Shown piece after piece: positions 10,228-20,765 of a DNA stretch of 64,000 nucleotides. Under the pieces are notes generated by a model. That model saw only the letters and a program-made list of their open reading frames with translations. It did no database searches and was not told the DNA's origin. The position numbers and the translations under genes are program-made. The number at the start of each line of letters is the position of its first letter. Position 1 is the first letter of the stretch. Origin of the DNA: Phlegmacium glaucopus (lineage: Eukaryota; Basidiomycota; Agaricomycetes; Agaricales; Cortinariaceae); the NCBI GenBank assembly GCA_015039465.1, contig MU130622.1, positions 142,858 to 206,857 of the forward strand, given 5' to 3'.

Positions 10228-12241
10228 TCATGGATTGCCCATGCCATCCGCTACTTTCTCTTTTTTCTGCATCACCCAAGCTTCATCAGTTACAGAATGA
10301 AGAGGTAATCCTTCCATCAAAAAAGTGCTTAATAACCCAAGCCCACATAAACCAGCTAGCACCTTCCATATCAATTGGAGACTTTGAACAAAAGCTTCTT
10401 GGACTTGAGTTTTCAAGGGTTCTTGAAGAGATGGTATTTGGGGTATCGCAGAGTAAATGATTTCGATTCCTTGTGGGAATTGAGATGTAAATTCCGTTGG
10501 AAGAAGTTGTTTTAGTTCGTTTTGTAGAATTGCGCCGCCAAGTGTTACGCCCCAAACCTAACACGATGTTAATAAATGTAGGAGACGGTAGATCAGAAGA
10601 ATGTATAAGTACCCCAGCGAACGATCGCAAGAAAGCGTAAAAGGCTAAAGCATGAGCAGTAGCTGAAACAGGCAATGAGGCTTGTATAGGAAATATTTGT
10701 GAGCCATAATTGAGTCTATTGTAATAAAACATTGAGCTGGGGGGAAAAATTGCTGATGAGGGACTACTCACCCAGCACCAACACCGAAGATGATAGAAAA
10801 TCCAACGGTTAGTGCGATAGGAGTATCCAAGTTGATGAAAGTCATTAAAGTCATCCCGATAATCTGCAACACCCAGCCCGTCCAAATCTGAGGACGATAT
10901 CGTTGGGTGAGCTTAACGGAAAACCCTGCAACAATGACAGCAGGCGTCATTGAACCAAGTCCCAATAGCAAGACACCTGAGTGAATCGGACTCGCGTCTT
11001 TGCATGCTTGGAAGTAGACAGGTAGATAGTCTTCCATCATCTTATTAGCAAAAAAAATTCGGTGAACAGATGTGTAACGTACAAGTGGCAGCGATGGTCG
11101 TTAACGGCAATATAAATGTCTGCAAATATCTGAGTAACAAACAAGGAAGTTCAGTAAATGTATGCGACGAGATTCTTTCTCCATCTCACCCGCTCAGGCT
11201 AGTCCGGTTGGAAATAACGAGGAATGGCACCTGATGTCCCATGATTATCAGCACGAAATATTTGACATAGAACCAAAAAATTGTACGTACGAGGGGAAAC
11301 TTGGCCAACAAAGCCTCGTAAGCAAAAAAGCCAACGAGGCCAACTAGTCCAATTATCAGAAGCACTAGGATTGTCGCTGACTGCCACGCCGCGTTCACAC
11401 CACCGCGTGTGAGACCGACTGTGATGACGGTTGTACTGGCCATTATCAGGAAATTACCGCTGATAGAGGGGAAGTGTCAATACTGTAGAAATTAAGAATA
11501 TAGAATCAACTGACATCCAATCCATGCGCAAGAGCTTCTCTTTAAATGTTCCTGGAGGCGTCGGTACATCGAGGAATAGAACAGCCAATATTGCGGACAC
11601 CCCGCAGAGCGGGAGATTGAGGTCTGTTATATACGTCAGGACGAAGGCAGCTAGGGATGTGTTAGTACCTACAAAATAGCCATCGCCACTGGCCCTCAGC
11701 TGACAATTTGCCACCTACAACGGGGCCGATGGCTGCAGCTATGCACCAAGTCCTGTTCGCCGCAAAAATTAGATAGATAAAAAATGAGGAAAGTAAACGC
11801 AACCCACAGTCCAATTACGCCCTGGTACGCACCGCGCTCTTCCAAAGTGACGAGATCGGAGAGGATAATTGATGCTAACGATAGGATGAGCCCACCGCCA
11901 AGACCTTGGACAGCGCGTCCAGCAATGAGCATAGTCATGCTTTGAGCAGCACCACACAGCGCACTTCCAAGGGCAAATAATGGGATCGCAATGAGTACTG
12001 CGGGCTTTCTGCCAAATAATTGTGCGATCCCACCGCTCAATGGAAGTATCGCAGAGGACGTGAGGGCATAAGCTACACCAACCCATACGAAGTCATTCCC
12101 TTGAAGGTCTGATACAATCGTAGGGAGCGCAGTAGATACAGCTGTGAGCTCGAGAGCGGATAAAAATAGAGTAAGACAAAGAGAGAGCAAAACAAGCCAG
12201 AAGCTGAGGCCTCGCCCATTATTCGTAGTTGTATCTTTCAT
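10228..12241 (-). CDS. MFS multidrug/H+ antiporter (DHA2-like, about 14 membrane segments)
   Basis: A plasma-membrane major facilitator transporter, probably an exporter of drugs or metabolites. The first exon (12241 down to about 11815) encodes a short polar N-terminus and four or five membrane helices. It contains the family signatures LELTAVSTALPTIVSDL (motif D1-like), LFGRKPAVLIAI (motif A) and AGRAVQGLGGGLILSL (motif B). Later exons carry AIGPVVGGKLSAEGQWRWLF (motif C region) and further hydrophobic helices, ending in a short hydrophilic tail at 10228. Introns are 45-70 nt; one has a clear TACTAAC branch site near 11670. Substrate cannot be told from sequence. It faces away from CAB4 across a 1-kb gap. 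Confidence 0.85.
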
Positions 12242-13239
12242 GATGCAAGAATCGCAAAGGTGGCCGACTTAGATACGTAGCACATAGTACCCATACTTAT
12301 AGAAAATCCCAGTGCAAGGTGAAGAAAGAGCGCAGATTTTTAGATCTTTGCCAAAGGCAGTGTGTTGTCATCATATTGAGATGCTGCCGCCATGATGGTT
12401 TCAAACTGCTTGATAAGTACTCCAAAAAAAAGTTGACTGTGGCAGCCTGCCAGATTCTAGAGCGCGACCGCGGTCATCGACACTGAGTAGGTCGCAATTG
12501 GACATGCATATGTTTTCTAAACACAATACGGCTAGTGGCGGCCACTACTTGTGGAAGTCGCTCTGATGCTAGGTGCTGACTAATCAGGCTTTTCACATTC
12601 CGCTTGGCCAACCGGCCTTCCGTCTAGACCCAACCTTTTCTGAGTGTCTCTAAAGCCGCTCCACGATGCGGCTTGCAATGGGTATATGCATATGAGAACA
12701 GACTGGAACGGATCACCGTCTACTTTCAAAATACGACTTGCTAAAATAAACCTTCACTGCATTCTGGAAATACACCAAACCTCCGCCATGAAATTAAAAA
12801 ATCGTTGATCGTTATTTTGATCCCGTGGTCCTGAACAGTGCTTTGTTTCTCTCGGCAACACCTTATCGGTTTCAAAAGGCTGTCAATAGTACCATCTGAT
12901 TCAACTACTATTACCCAGGTCCTACATACGTCTCAGTTAAATAAATCTTAGGGGGAGGACGAGGATCCGACATTCGCTCCGACCTCCAATCTTTCTTTGA
13001 ATCTGTTAAATGATAAACCGACGTAGCAAGGAGAGGGAAAGGTTTTCCAGACTGAACTTGTGTTTTAAGTGTCTAACTTGAAAGATCTGGATTGAGAGTA
13101 TGTGTATACTTCAAGAAGTACCAGAAGCTTGAGAAGCACCAGATGATTGAGAGTACTTACCATATGATTGAGAGTACATTGTGGGCTCAACCTAGCTCAT
13201 GGCTCACGGTGAAACTTCGGACATTTGATTAGATCTTTG
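12242..13239. promoter_or_regulatory. Divergent intergenic region between the MFS gene and CAB4
   Basis: A 1-kb stretch without coding sequence separates two genes pointing away from each other, so it must hold both promoters. Near the CAB4 side the word ATGATTGAGAGTAC occurs twice within about 30 bp (about 13141-13175), with a related GATTGAGAGTA near 13090. These could be binding sites, but no known factor is recognised. Confidence 0.5.
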
Positions 13240-14492
13240 ATGTCTACCTTTCCTACTTCTCCAGAAATCGTGAACAATGCGCTTCTCTTGGCAACTCTTC
13301 CAAACCTCTCCGTCCCTTACTTCCTCACTCAGGTAATCGCCGGTGCGACAATCCATACGCGAAATCGCTTAGTCATAGTTCTCTTCTCCCGTCATTTCAA
13401 CGTTCGCCCAGCCTTCCCCTCCACTTTCCCTGAAATACAAGGTCTATCGCATACGAAATCATGGGATCCGGTTCAACGTATCCTCACCTTCACATATGTT
13501 CAAGCCACAAAAGTCGCTTGGGAAGCAAATAAAATAGAAATGCAGGTCGATGTACTGCTCAAAGGTCTCAATGAGGATTTGGAACAAGACTTGGGTAAAG
13601 ATATGGACATTGTATTCCGTGTCGGTGGTGGTATGTCAGTTGCACATGTATCCTCTCCATTCTCTTTTATTCAACACATACATCTTCAGATTCAATAGCT
13701 GTCCCCTTACCGGAATCTATCTCATTCTTGAGGCAGTCTTATCTGCCTGCTGGTGAACGAAATCCAGAAGAACAAACTATGACTACGGAAGGGACTCCAT
13801 CACCAACCGCTTCGAGTTTACCTCCTTTCTATCCTGTCAGCGTTATCGGCGGCACCTTTGACCATCTACATGCAGGTCACAAGATCTTATTATCTATGGC
13901 AGCCTATATCACCAGCCAGAAATTGATAGTAGGTATAACAGGTACGCAATAAAATTTGTCTCTCTCCTTGGAAGCTTTTTTCCTAATTGCGAGATCTTCT
14001 TTATATATATATAAAAGACGACGCACTTCTCCAGAACAAAGCCAACAAGGAGGTTCTAGAAAATCTTGACGTCCGAACTGGGCACGTAAGAAACTTCATA
14101 AACTTCTTCAAGCCATCCATTATCCCATACATCACCCCCATCGTCGACGTATACGGTCCAACAAGTTGGGATCCTAACATTCAAGCATTAGTGGTTAGTA
14201 AAGAAACCATCAGCGGCGCAGAAGCCAGTACGTCTTTTCCCTTCCTTCTCCTTACCCACTCCACAAAGATTAGAATTTTCTTACGCTACACACAGTTGCT
14301 TCACATCGACAAAAACACAACCTTCCTACCCTCCAACTCTTCCTTATCGACGTCATATCGGCTACTACAGCCAGTCTAGATCATGAAGACGCAGCTTGGC
14401 TCAAAAATAATAAATTGAGTAGTACTTTTATTCGTCAATGGATCGTGGATCAAGAAAAACAGAAGGAAGAGGAAGGGGAAGTTGTCCAATGA
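13240..14492 (+). CDS. CAB4: Phosphopantetheine adenylyltransferase (coenzyme A synthesis)
   Basis: Transfers AMP from ATP to 4'-phosphopantetheine, giving dephospho-CoA, the fourth step of CoA synthesis. The catalytic domain has the nucleotidyltransferase signature VIGGTFDHLHAGHK, with the (T/H)xGH-type ATP site as HAGH. It is followed by GPTSWDPNIQALVVSKETISG and, at the C-terminus, the conserved STFIRQWIVDQ. About 150 residues precede it, as in the fungal Cab4 form. Three introns join in phase: about 13632-13690, 13942-14018 and about 14229-14295. The start at 13240 is the first ATG of the open frame. The last 65 bases of the coding region belong to a tandem duplication that is repeated downstream. 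Confidence 0.9.
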
Positions 14493-15484
14493 CCGAGGTT
14501 TACATGCATTGTTTGAAAAGGGTTCACAGTTTATTTCGTATGGAACTTTTGTTGACTGTATGCTATCCATTTCTTGCTGCAGAGGATGATCGGATGAATG
14601 ATGGACCCGGACAATTATTTCGTTTCGTATTGCCACTGGCACATATATATTCCGGGGCCAACAAAACATGAATTTATCAATTTTTAAAAACAATGCAGTG
14701 AGTTCGGGAGATTTTGTGGGTCATATTAGGACTTGTGGTACCACGGGAGACTTGGGTACAATTTCAATTTTGTGATCCACTACCTGAGGCCCGATATTTT
14801 TTGAATGTCCGTCGAATTATACCAGTGCATTCCAACTGATTCCAGCCAACATGGATCAGCGCTCAACAGTAGGCGCCTGGGCTCTTTCTAGAATCTAAAC
14901 ATCTGTACAGACTTGGACGAAGTTTCAGCTTAATTTCCTTATTCTTTATTCGTCAATGGATCATGGATCATGAAAAAACAGAAGGAAGAGGAAGGGGAAG
15001 AGTTGTGCAATGTCGATTGTTTGGAAAAGGTTCACAGTTTATTTCGTAGGGAACTTTTGTCGACTGTATATGTCATCCGTTCCTGGCTGCAGAGGGGATC
15101 AATGATTGATTGACCCGGACAATTATTTCGTTTCGTATTGCCACTGGCACATATATATTTCGGGGGAGGGCGTTCTCCAACAAAACATGAATTTATCAAT
15201 TTTTAAAAAAAATGCAGTACTTAAAACGAGTTCGGGAGATTTTGTGGGTCAGTCATATTGGGACTTGTGGTACCACAGGAGATTTGGGTACAATTATATG
15301 ATCCAGTACTTACCTGAGGCCTGTATTTTTTGAATGTCCGTCGAATTATACCAGTGCATTCCAAATGATTCCAGCCATAGATCAGCGCTCAACAATAGGA
15401 GCCTGAGCGAGATATGGGCTCTTTTTTTAGAATGTAAACATCTGTACAGCAGACTGGACGAGTTTCATCTTAATTTCCTTATTC
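14428..15484. repeat. Two-copy tandem duplication of the CAB4 3' end and intergenic DNA
   Basis: A unit of about 517 bp (14428-14944) starts inside the last CAB4 exon at TTATTCGTCAATGGATC. It repeats head to tail as about 540 bp (14945-15484), ending just before the prefoldin gene. The copies share long identical runs, such as GACCCGGACAATTATTTCGT and GAATGTCCGTCGAATTATAC, but differ by many substitutions and small indels, so the duplication is not recent. The second copy carries a dead duplicate of the CAB4 C-terminal codons. Confidence 0.9.
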
Positions 15485-15522
15485 GGACAATTTTTTCCAC
15501 AAAGGCACCTCAACTCCTAACC

Positions 15523-16187
15523 ATGCGCATGGTGCGTTTCTAAAATCGCTATTCAAAACCAAGAACCCTCATATATCCATTTACAGCTTGAACAAGAAGA
15601 AGAGAATGACGAAACTGCAGAAGTTACTTGGGGTCAGTATTAGCTTAATTAAGGGATGAAAGCCAACCCCACAACATTTTTGAAAAACTGACTTTTGAAA
15701 GTTATCCAGAGGATCAACAACGAATTAATAGTTTTTCGAAATTGAATAATCGTATCAGGATAATCCAAGACAAACTTGGGGAACTCAAGGTAAAACAAAA
15801 AAATGAAAAGCGATTACTTCTTGTTCAAGTCGGTTTCTAATCATGTTCTTTCCCCATCGGTGTTTAGCAAGAAAAAGAGGCTCTTGATGATCTTTCAACA
15901 GAGCTAGAGCTCGCAGACGAGGACGACGAAGTTCTGTACGTCATTCATTCATTTGGTTTTTCCCTGATGGTTTTCCTTAGATCTGCCCATATAGTTACAA
16001 AGTTGGCGAAACATTCCTTCACATGCCTCAAACCCGTGCTCTGAAACGCTTAGAACAAGACCAATCTTTGATTGCTGAAAAAGTTGTTGGATTAGGAGTT
16101 CAAGCAGAGGAATGCGAGGTCGAGATGAAAGCACTCAAACTCGTTCTTTATGCCAAGTTTGGTAAAGCTATCAACTTGGATGAATGA
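15523..16187 (+). CDS. PFD4: Prefoldin subunit 4
   Basis: A beta-type subunit of the hexameric prefoldin co-chaperone, which passes nascent actin and tubulin to the CCT chaperonin in the cytosol. The protein of about 130 residues is two coiled-coil helices around a beta hairpin. The N-terminal helix begins with the subunit-4 signature VTWEDQQRINSFSKLNNR, and the second helix ends near AKFGKAINLDE. The first exon appears to be only nine bases (ATGCGCATG, 15523-15531) before a GTGCGT donor. The second splice removes about 69 nt so that TGG-G joins AG-GAT and restores WEDQQ. It follows the duplicated CAB4 tail in the same orientation. Confidence 0.88.
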
Positions 16188-16617
16188 AAAAAGAAAAGAG
16201 AAAAAGAAAAAGAAAAAAAGTATGCTGGGAACCGAGGGGATGGGGATTTACAGATGATCATATCATTCCGACTTTCCAACGAAACGTATCGTCTACACAC
16301 CAGTGTGTCTACTGGATGCTGAGCGCCGAGGGCTGTGACGAACAAAAGAATATACTTCATTAGGCTTTAAAATCCCATCTACATGTAACATCTGACGAGT
16401 GGCAAGCCAAGCTAACCTGCATCTTATCGCACGTTCAATAACCTCTGGCCATTTACCGCGTCTTACGTCAATTGTGTGCTCATTGCGAGATTGATACCGG
16501 ATCGGTACATGGAAAACTGCTTTTGATACAAGGGCATGGGGCTGAGTCTGCAAACCATAAGAAGTACAATGGAAATCGACAAGGAAACACCACCTCAAGG
16601 GGCTGCTACGTTATATG
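16188..16617. other. Convergent intergenic gap
   Basis: Prefoldin (plus) and muskelin (minus) end toward each other here. The start is an A-rich run (16188-16220). A 101-codon minus-strand open frame (16293-16598) shows no family feature and is not counted as a gene. Confidence 0.5.
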
Positions 16618-19600
16618 TCAAAACTGACTCGGGAAGTGCCTGTCTCCCCCCACCAAATCCAACAAATTATCCGAGGGTTGTTTCTCACTATCCGCAACGA
16701 ACTTCAACAGGTGCTCAAAGACCTCCGTTCGCTGAGTATACCTCGCTCCTGTTAACTGTGACTGTGGCTCTGGATGTGCATCTTCTCCTCGAATCATCGT
16801 TTCCAGAGGATCGACCATGTCCATGAGTCGTTGCGTGCTGCGTCCATTACTAAACTCTTCAGAATCTTCTTCTGCAATTTCATTAGTCCAAACTTCGCCT
16901 TCACTCCCTTCTTCTGGGTCTGCTCGAGATCGCTTCCTTGGTCTACTACTGTTCCCCCGTGAATTTTCATGTTCTAATGAAGTAGTAGCCGTGGAAGAGT
17001 TGGAAGAGTTGGATGAATGCGAAAGACGGTGGTGGTGGTAGGATGACGTCGACATTTTCTCTGTTGTGTGTGGAGGTACCGGTGCAGGAGCAAGCAGGTG
17101 CATAAGTAAAGATCGGAATATTTCTGCTTCTTCTGCATTTTTGTGGTCGACCACACTAGAAACTTCGTTTTGCAGGAAATTTAGAGCCCTGACGGGGGGC
17201 GCTTCTTCGCACATCTCACGAAATCTGTGTGATACAACCTTAGTTTACATGAATCATTTATATCTGACAACCCATTTGACTTACTGCTGGCGTCGAATTT
17301 GGAACTTGGCTTGTCTGATGATCTCCTCCGGCCCAGGTCTGCAACAAGATAGTCAACAAGCAATTAGCAGAACACACCAAACACCAACGGACCTCTTTAA
17401 CTCCATCCTCCAAAAGTCGTCCAGCCTCCTTTCTTTAATTCCCGCTGCAGGAGCCTCCCGCACATCTTCAATTTCGAAAGCACCATCGTCGTCTGCATCT
17501 CTGCCTCCTTTGACGCCAGCGCCTTTCTCACTCGTATTACCTGCGTTGCCCCCATGTAAAAATACTGAACGTGTAAAAGGGTTGTAGGCCACTTGATGTG
17601 CGAATCGTGGCAGGGGCAATTCAGAAGCCGGACGATCAGGTTGACGGAGGATTTGCGTCCATTTTCCTGGTTGTGTGCCGTATCTATAGACCCAGTTCGA
17701 AAGATATGCGCGAAGAGTATTGCGTCGACCCGTCGTTGTGGTTCGGGTTAGTCCACAGAAGCTGTTCCAACGTAACGGAACTGTGAGTAAAGGTCTTGTG
17801 TACGTAGATAACAAGTGGCCTACACATAAAGTTCTTTGAGGGTAGGGTCGATGACTGCCCTCTGCGTGAAACAAGCATCGGGACCCCCCGCAATGCTAAA
17901 GTTGGAAAAAATTTCCTTTGCTACGCCTGTGTTTATGTCATAGGCATACATATCGGAAAGGTATCTATCGTCTCGTTGTCCCGCAAAAATATAGAGGGTT
18001 CTGGAAGTAGGGTCAAGAACCATTGAATGTCCTGGAAATTCACATTCATGAGGATGACGAGAATGTGACAAGTCCAAGGAAGATTCACCGAATCGTGCGG
18101 GAATAACGGGATGTCCTTGAGTGCTGAGTGTCTCTGGCAATCTGAAAACAAAGACGGTTGAGTGAAGAAACCGGACATCGATAGGTAATTAAACCCACTG
18201 CAATGATCGCCATCTACTCTGACGAACATTATAACTGTATAAACCAGAGTACTTTGATGTGTCCCAATCGCCATCGACGACTCGTCCACCAAAAACATAT
18301 AAAATCTGAGCTTCGCAATCCATGACCATTTGATGATCGAATATCAAGGGAGGACCACCAGAGGACTGCCAAGCAATCATTAGAGTCAAACCAGCGATGT
18401 TTCCGTTCAGGGCTTACGGCGGTATCAAACGCTAGAAAGTCCCACTTCCCGGAATCCACCCCACGTGTATGATAGCGATAAAACTCAGAACAGAATGTTT
18501 TTGGTGATGCGTCTTCCTCAGACGTTGATGCAGTGGCTGAAGGCTGCTGTTGTTGTGGCTGTTGTTGGGGCAAACCAGAAGGTGTTGCTCCAGCAGATGC
18601 ACCAGCTAGCGTCCTGGCATTGGAAGGAACAGGTGCCCTGAGACCATCAGCATCGTTCAACCTCCCCAAAAGGTATATACTCCCTGTTTTCGTATCAAAC
18701 ACCATTTTATGACACGACCGTGCGCCTGGAGCATTCTGCTCTTTCGAGGTGCTATGGCTCAAAACTTGCCACTTATCGTCTTTGATGCTGTAGACCCAGA
18801 AATCGTCCATACTTCTCTCTCCATTCCACCCACCAAAGATATAGATCATTTCATTGACAGGATCAATACACATTGCATGTCCTCCACGAGCAGGAGGTAC
18901 GTCTCCATCTGCATCGGTGCCGAGAAGACGAGTCCACATAGCATGTGGTTGGCATGATTGAAGGTAACCATCGAAAAGACCAGAAGACGATAATACATCC
19001 AAGAGTTGTTCTGAGCGGGACCAGTCGCCTTGTAGGACAAGGCTTTCGTGAAGCTGAGTCACAAGAGGATGTTCGAGTTGGATATCGGCACGAGAAAGGA
19101 TGGTTTGGTATGGAGTAAGCAATCGTCGTTGACGGAGATGCTTGAGGACGTGTCGGAGGACTGCAGTTTCACGATACTTTAGGCATGTCAGATTCAAGTA
19201 ATGCTAAATCAACAACCTGACTCACTTCATTATATCTCGTACGGACCTCTTCTACATAGTTGGGATCGATGATTCCTGTCATTGCGATGTGCCAAATGGA
19301 AATATGAAAATTCTGGCCATGAGCCCTAAACCATAAGCCGAAAGTCAGAGAGAATTTTCAACGAAATGGTTGTTAATAAGAGGAAGACTGACAACATGGG
19401 CATGATCTTGACAAATTGAGTAGGGGTGCAGACACCAGAGCTATTGACGTATTGGAGGTTGAAAGTTTCTGCCGTAGTGTCGTTCTTAAGCCCTGCATGG
19501 AGCACCTCGGACATATGGTCTTCCGTGATACCCGCAAATACTTTAATCTCCTTCACATTGCAGGGATGGGCTGTAGCGAGCATCAGACAATCGGTTGGAA

Positions 19601-19984
19601 CTAGAGTTTGCAGTGCCCCTTACGTTTGGAGAACTGTCGACATGAGCATCAAGGCGATAAGGTCCTCGACATTCTATCACGCTCACCTTTCCAAATGTTA
19701 TCTTCTCTAAGATGAGTAAAGAGTTTCGTCAGTGTGTCAGTATAGTTCAAGAATATCCGACGAAACTCACCAAGAACCGATAACGAGTCCAAACGTAAGA
19801 TTATCCATTGGTCAGTGGCATTTCCTTGAAAAGCACCACTCCATCGACTTGACTGGTCCTGAGGTTTATCAACCATAATATTCTCTGGAACATATTTCCC
19901 ACTATGTGGCGTCGATGAAGCAATGGTGTAGGTCAACGGTACAGATGCTGGTACTGGTAAAGATGATCGTGCAGTGGTTGTCAT
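16618..19984 (-). CDS. MKLN1: Muskelin homologue (discoidin-like, LisH-CTLH, kelch)
   Basis: In animals muskelin is a subunit of the CTLH/GID E3 ubiquitin ligase; the fungal orthologue probably has a related role. The N-terminus (start 19984) has the discoidin-like domain with ENIMVDKPQDQSSRWSG and DQWIILRLD. Then come a LisH/CTLH region around HPLVTQLHESLVLQGDWSR and kelch repeats such as ARGGHAMCIDPVNEMIYIFG and CEAQILYVFGGRVVDGDWD. A C-terminal YTQRTEVFEHLLKFV segment ends at 16618. Two low-complexity insertions are visible: a Gln-rich stretch near 18540 and a Ser/Thr-His-rich stretch with a basic RPRKRSR patch near 16930-17040. About ten short introns interrupt it. Confidence 0.88.
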
Positions 19985-20765
19985 TTGTGCAAAGATGCCA
20001 CAACCTTCAGTCTAACGACGGTGTCGGATGAATAAACTGGTAGAAAAGGCGAGTATCGTGTGAGTTAGACAGGTGCCTGGGTACCAATAGCTTGAATAAG
20101 CGCTGGTGAACTCGGAGTCGCTGGAGCAACTTTTCAAGTCATCATCATTATGTAATTAGAGGGACGCGTCAAATTTTGCCTCACGTGACTAGTTATCCAT
20201 TCCGATATAGACCAGTAATTCAATCACTTTACAACCTAGGCATTACAGAGTTGTGGAATCGATAGAATTGTTAATAATAAGTGGAGAAAAGGGATACAAA
20301 AAAAAACACAGGGATGCGAGGAAAAAATATTAAACAATAGAAGAGTAAAAAAAAAAAACAAGGATGGTTAGGGGAAAAAAACAATGGGAAAAAGATCAAC
20401 GCGTACAGAGAAGAGATAAAATAACAGTCAAAAAAATGAGTGAAAAAGAAAAGAAAAACCAAAAAAGCAATGAGCAGATACAATACTATATGAACCAATG
20501 TTTGACGGGACGGTGAGGGACTCGGAGGAATACCAAGAAACAACAGCAGCATCCACAACCATACGGACACAGACGAGGCAAAAGAAAAGAAAGGAAAGGA
20601 AAAATCAGTGAAAAGCCAAATTATAATAAACATGTGCTAAAGAAACCCTTACTGCCAAGTGCTCATCTGTGATACTTTGTAGGAAATGGAAAAAGGAAAA
20701 ATAAAAGGAATGCTGCTAGCTCTTCTGTTTGTACAGTAAAATCCCAACCTCCTGACCTGAATCAT
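19985..20765. other. Intergenic region between CCR4 end and muskelin start
   Basis: Both neighbours are on the minus strand, so this holds the muskelin promoter (toward 19985) and the CCR4 3' region. Part of it (20280-20700) is A-rich with several A-runs of 7-12. No gene is supported; the 120-codon minus-strand frame there is a translation of homopurine/homopyrimidine DNA. Confidence 0.55.

Noticed and set aside
16293..16598. 101-codon minus-strand frame just past the end of muskelin
   Set aside because: Muskelin already ends with its family C-terminus at 16618, and the frame has no conserved feature.
20271..20633. 120-codon minus-strand frame rich in Phe/Ser/Leu
   Set aside because: It is a translation of A/G-rich intergenic DNA, shows no motif or splice structure, and lies in the CCR4 3' region.
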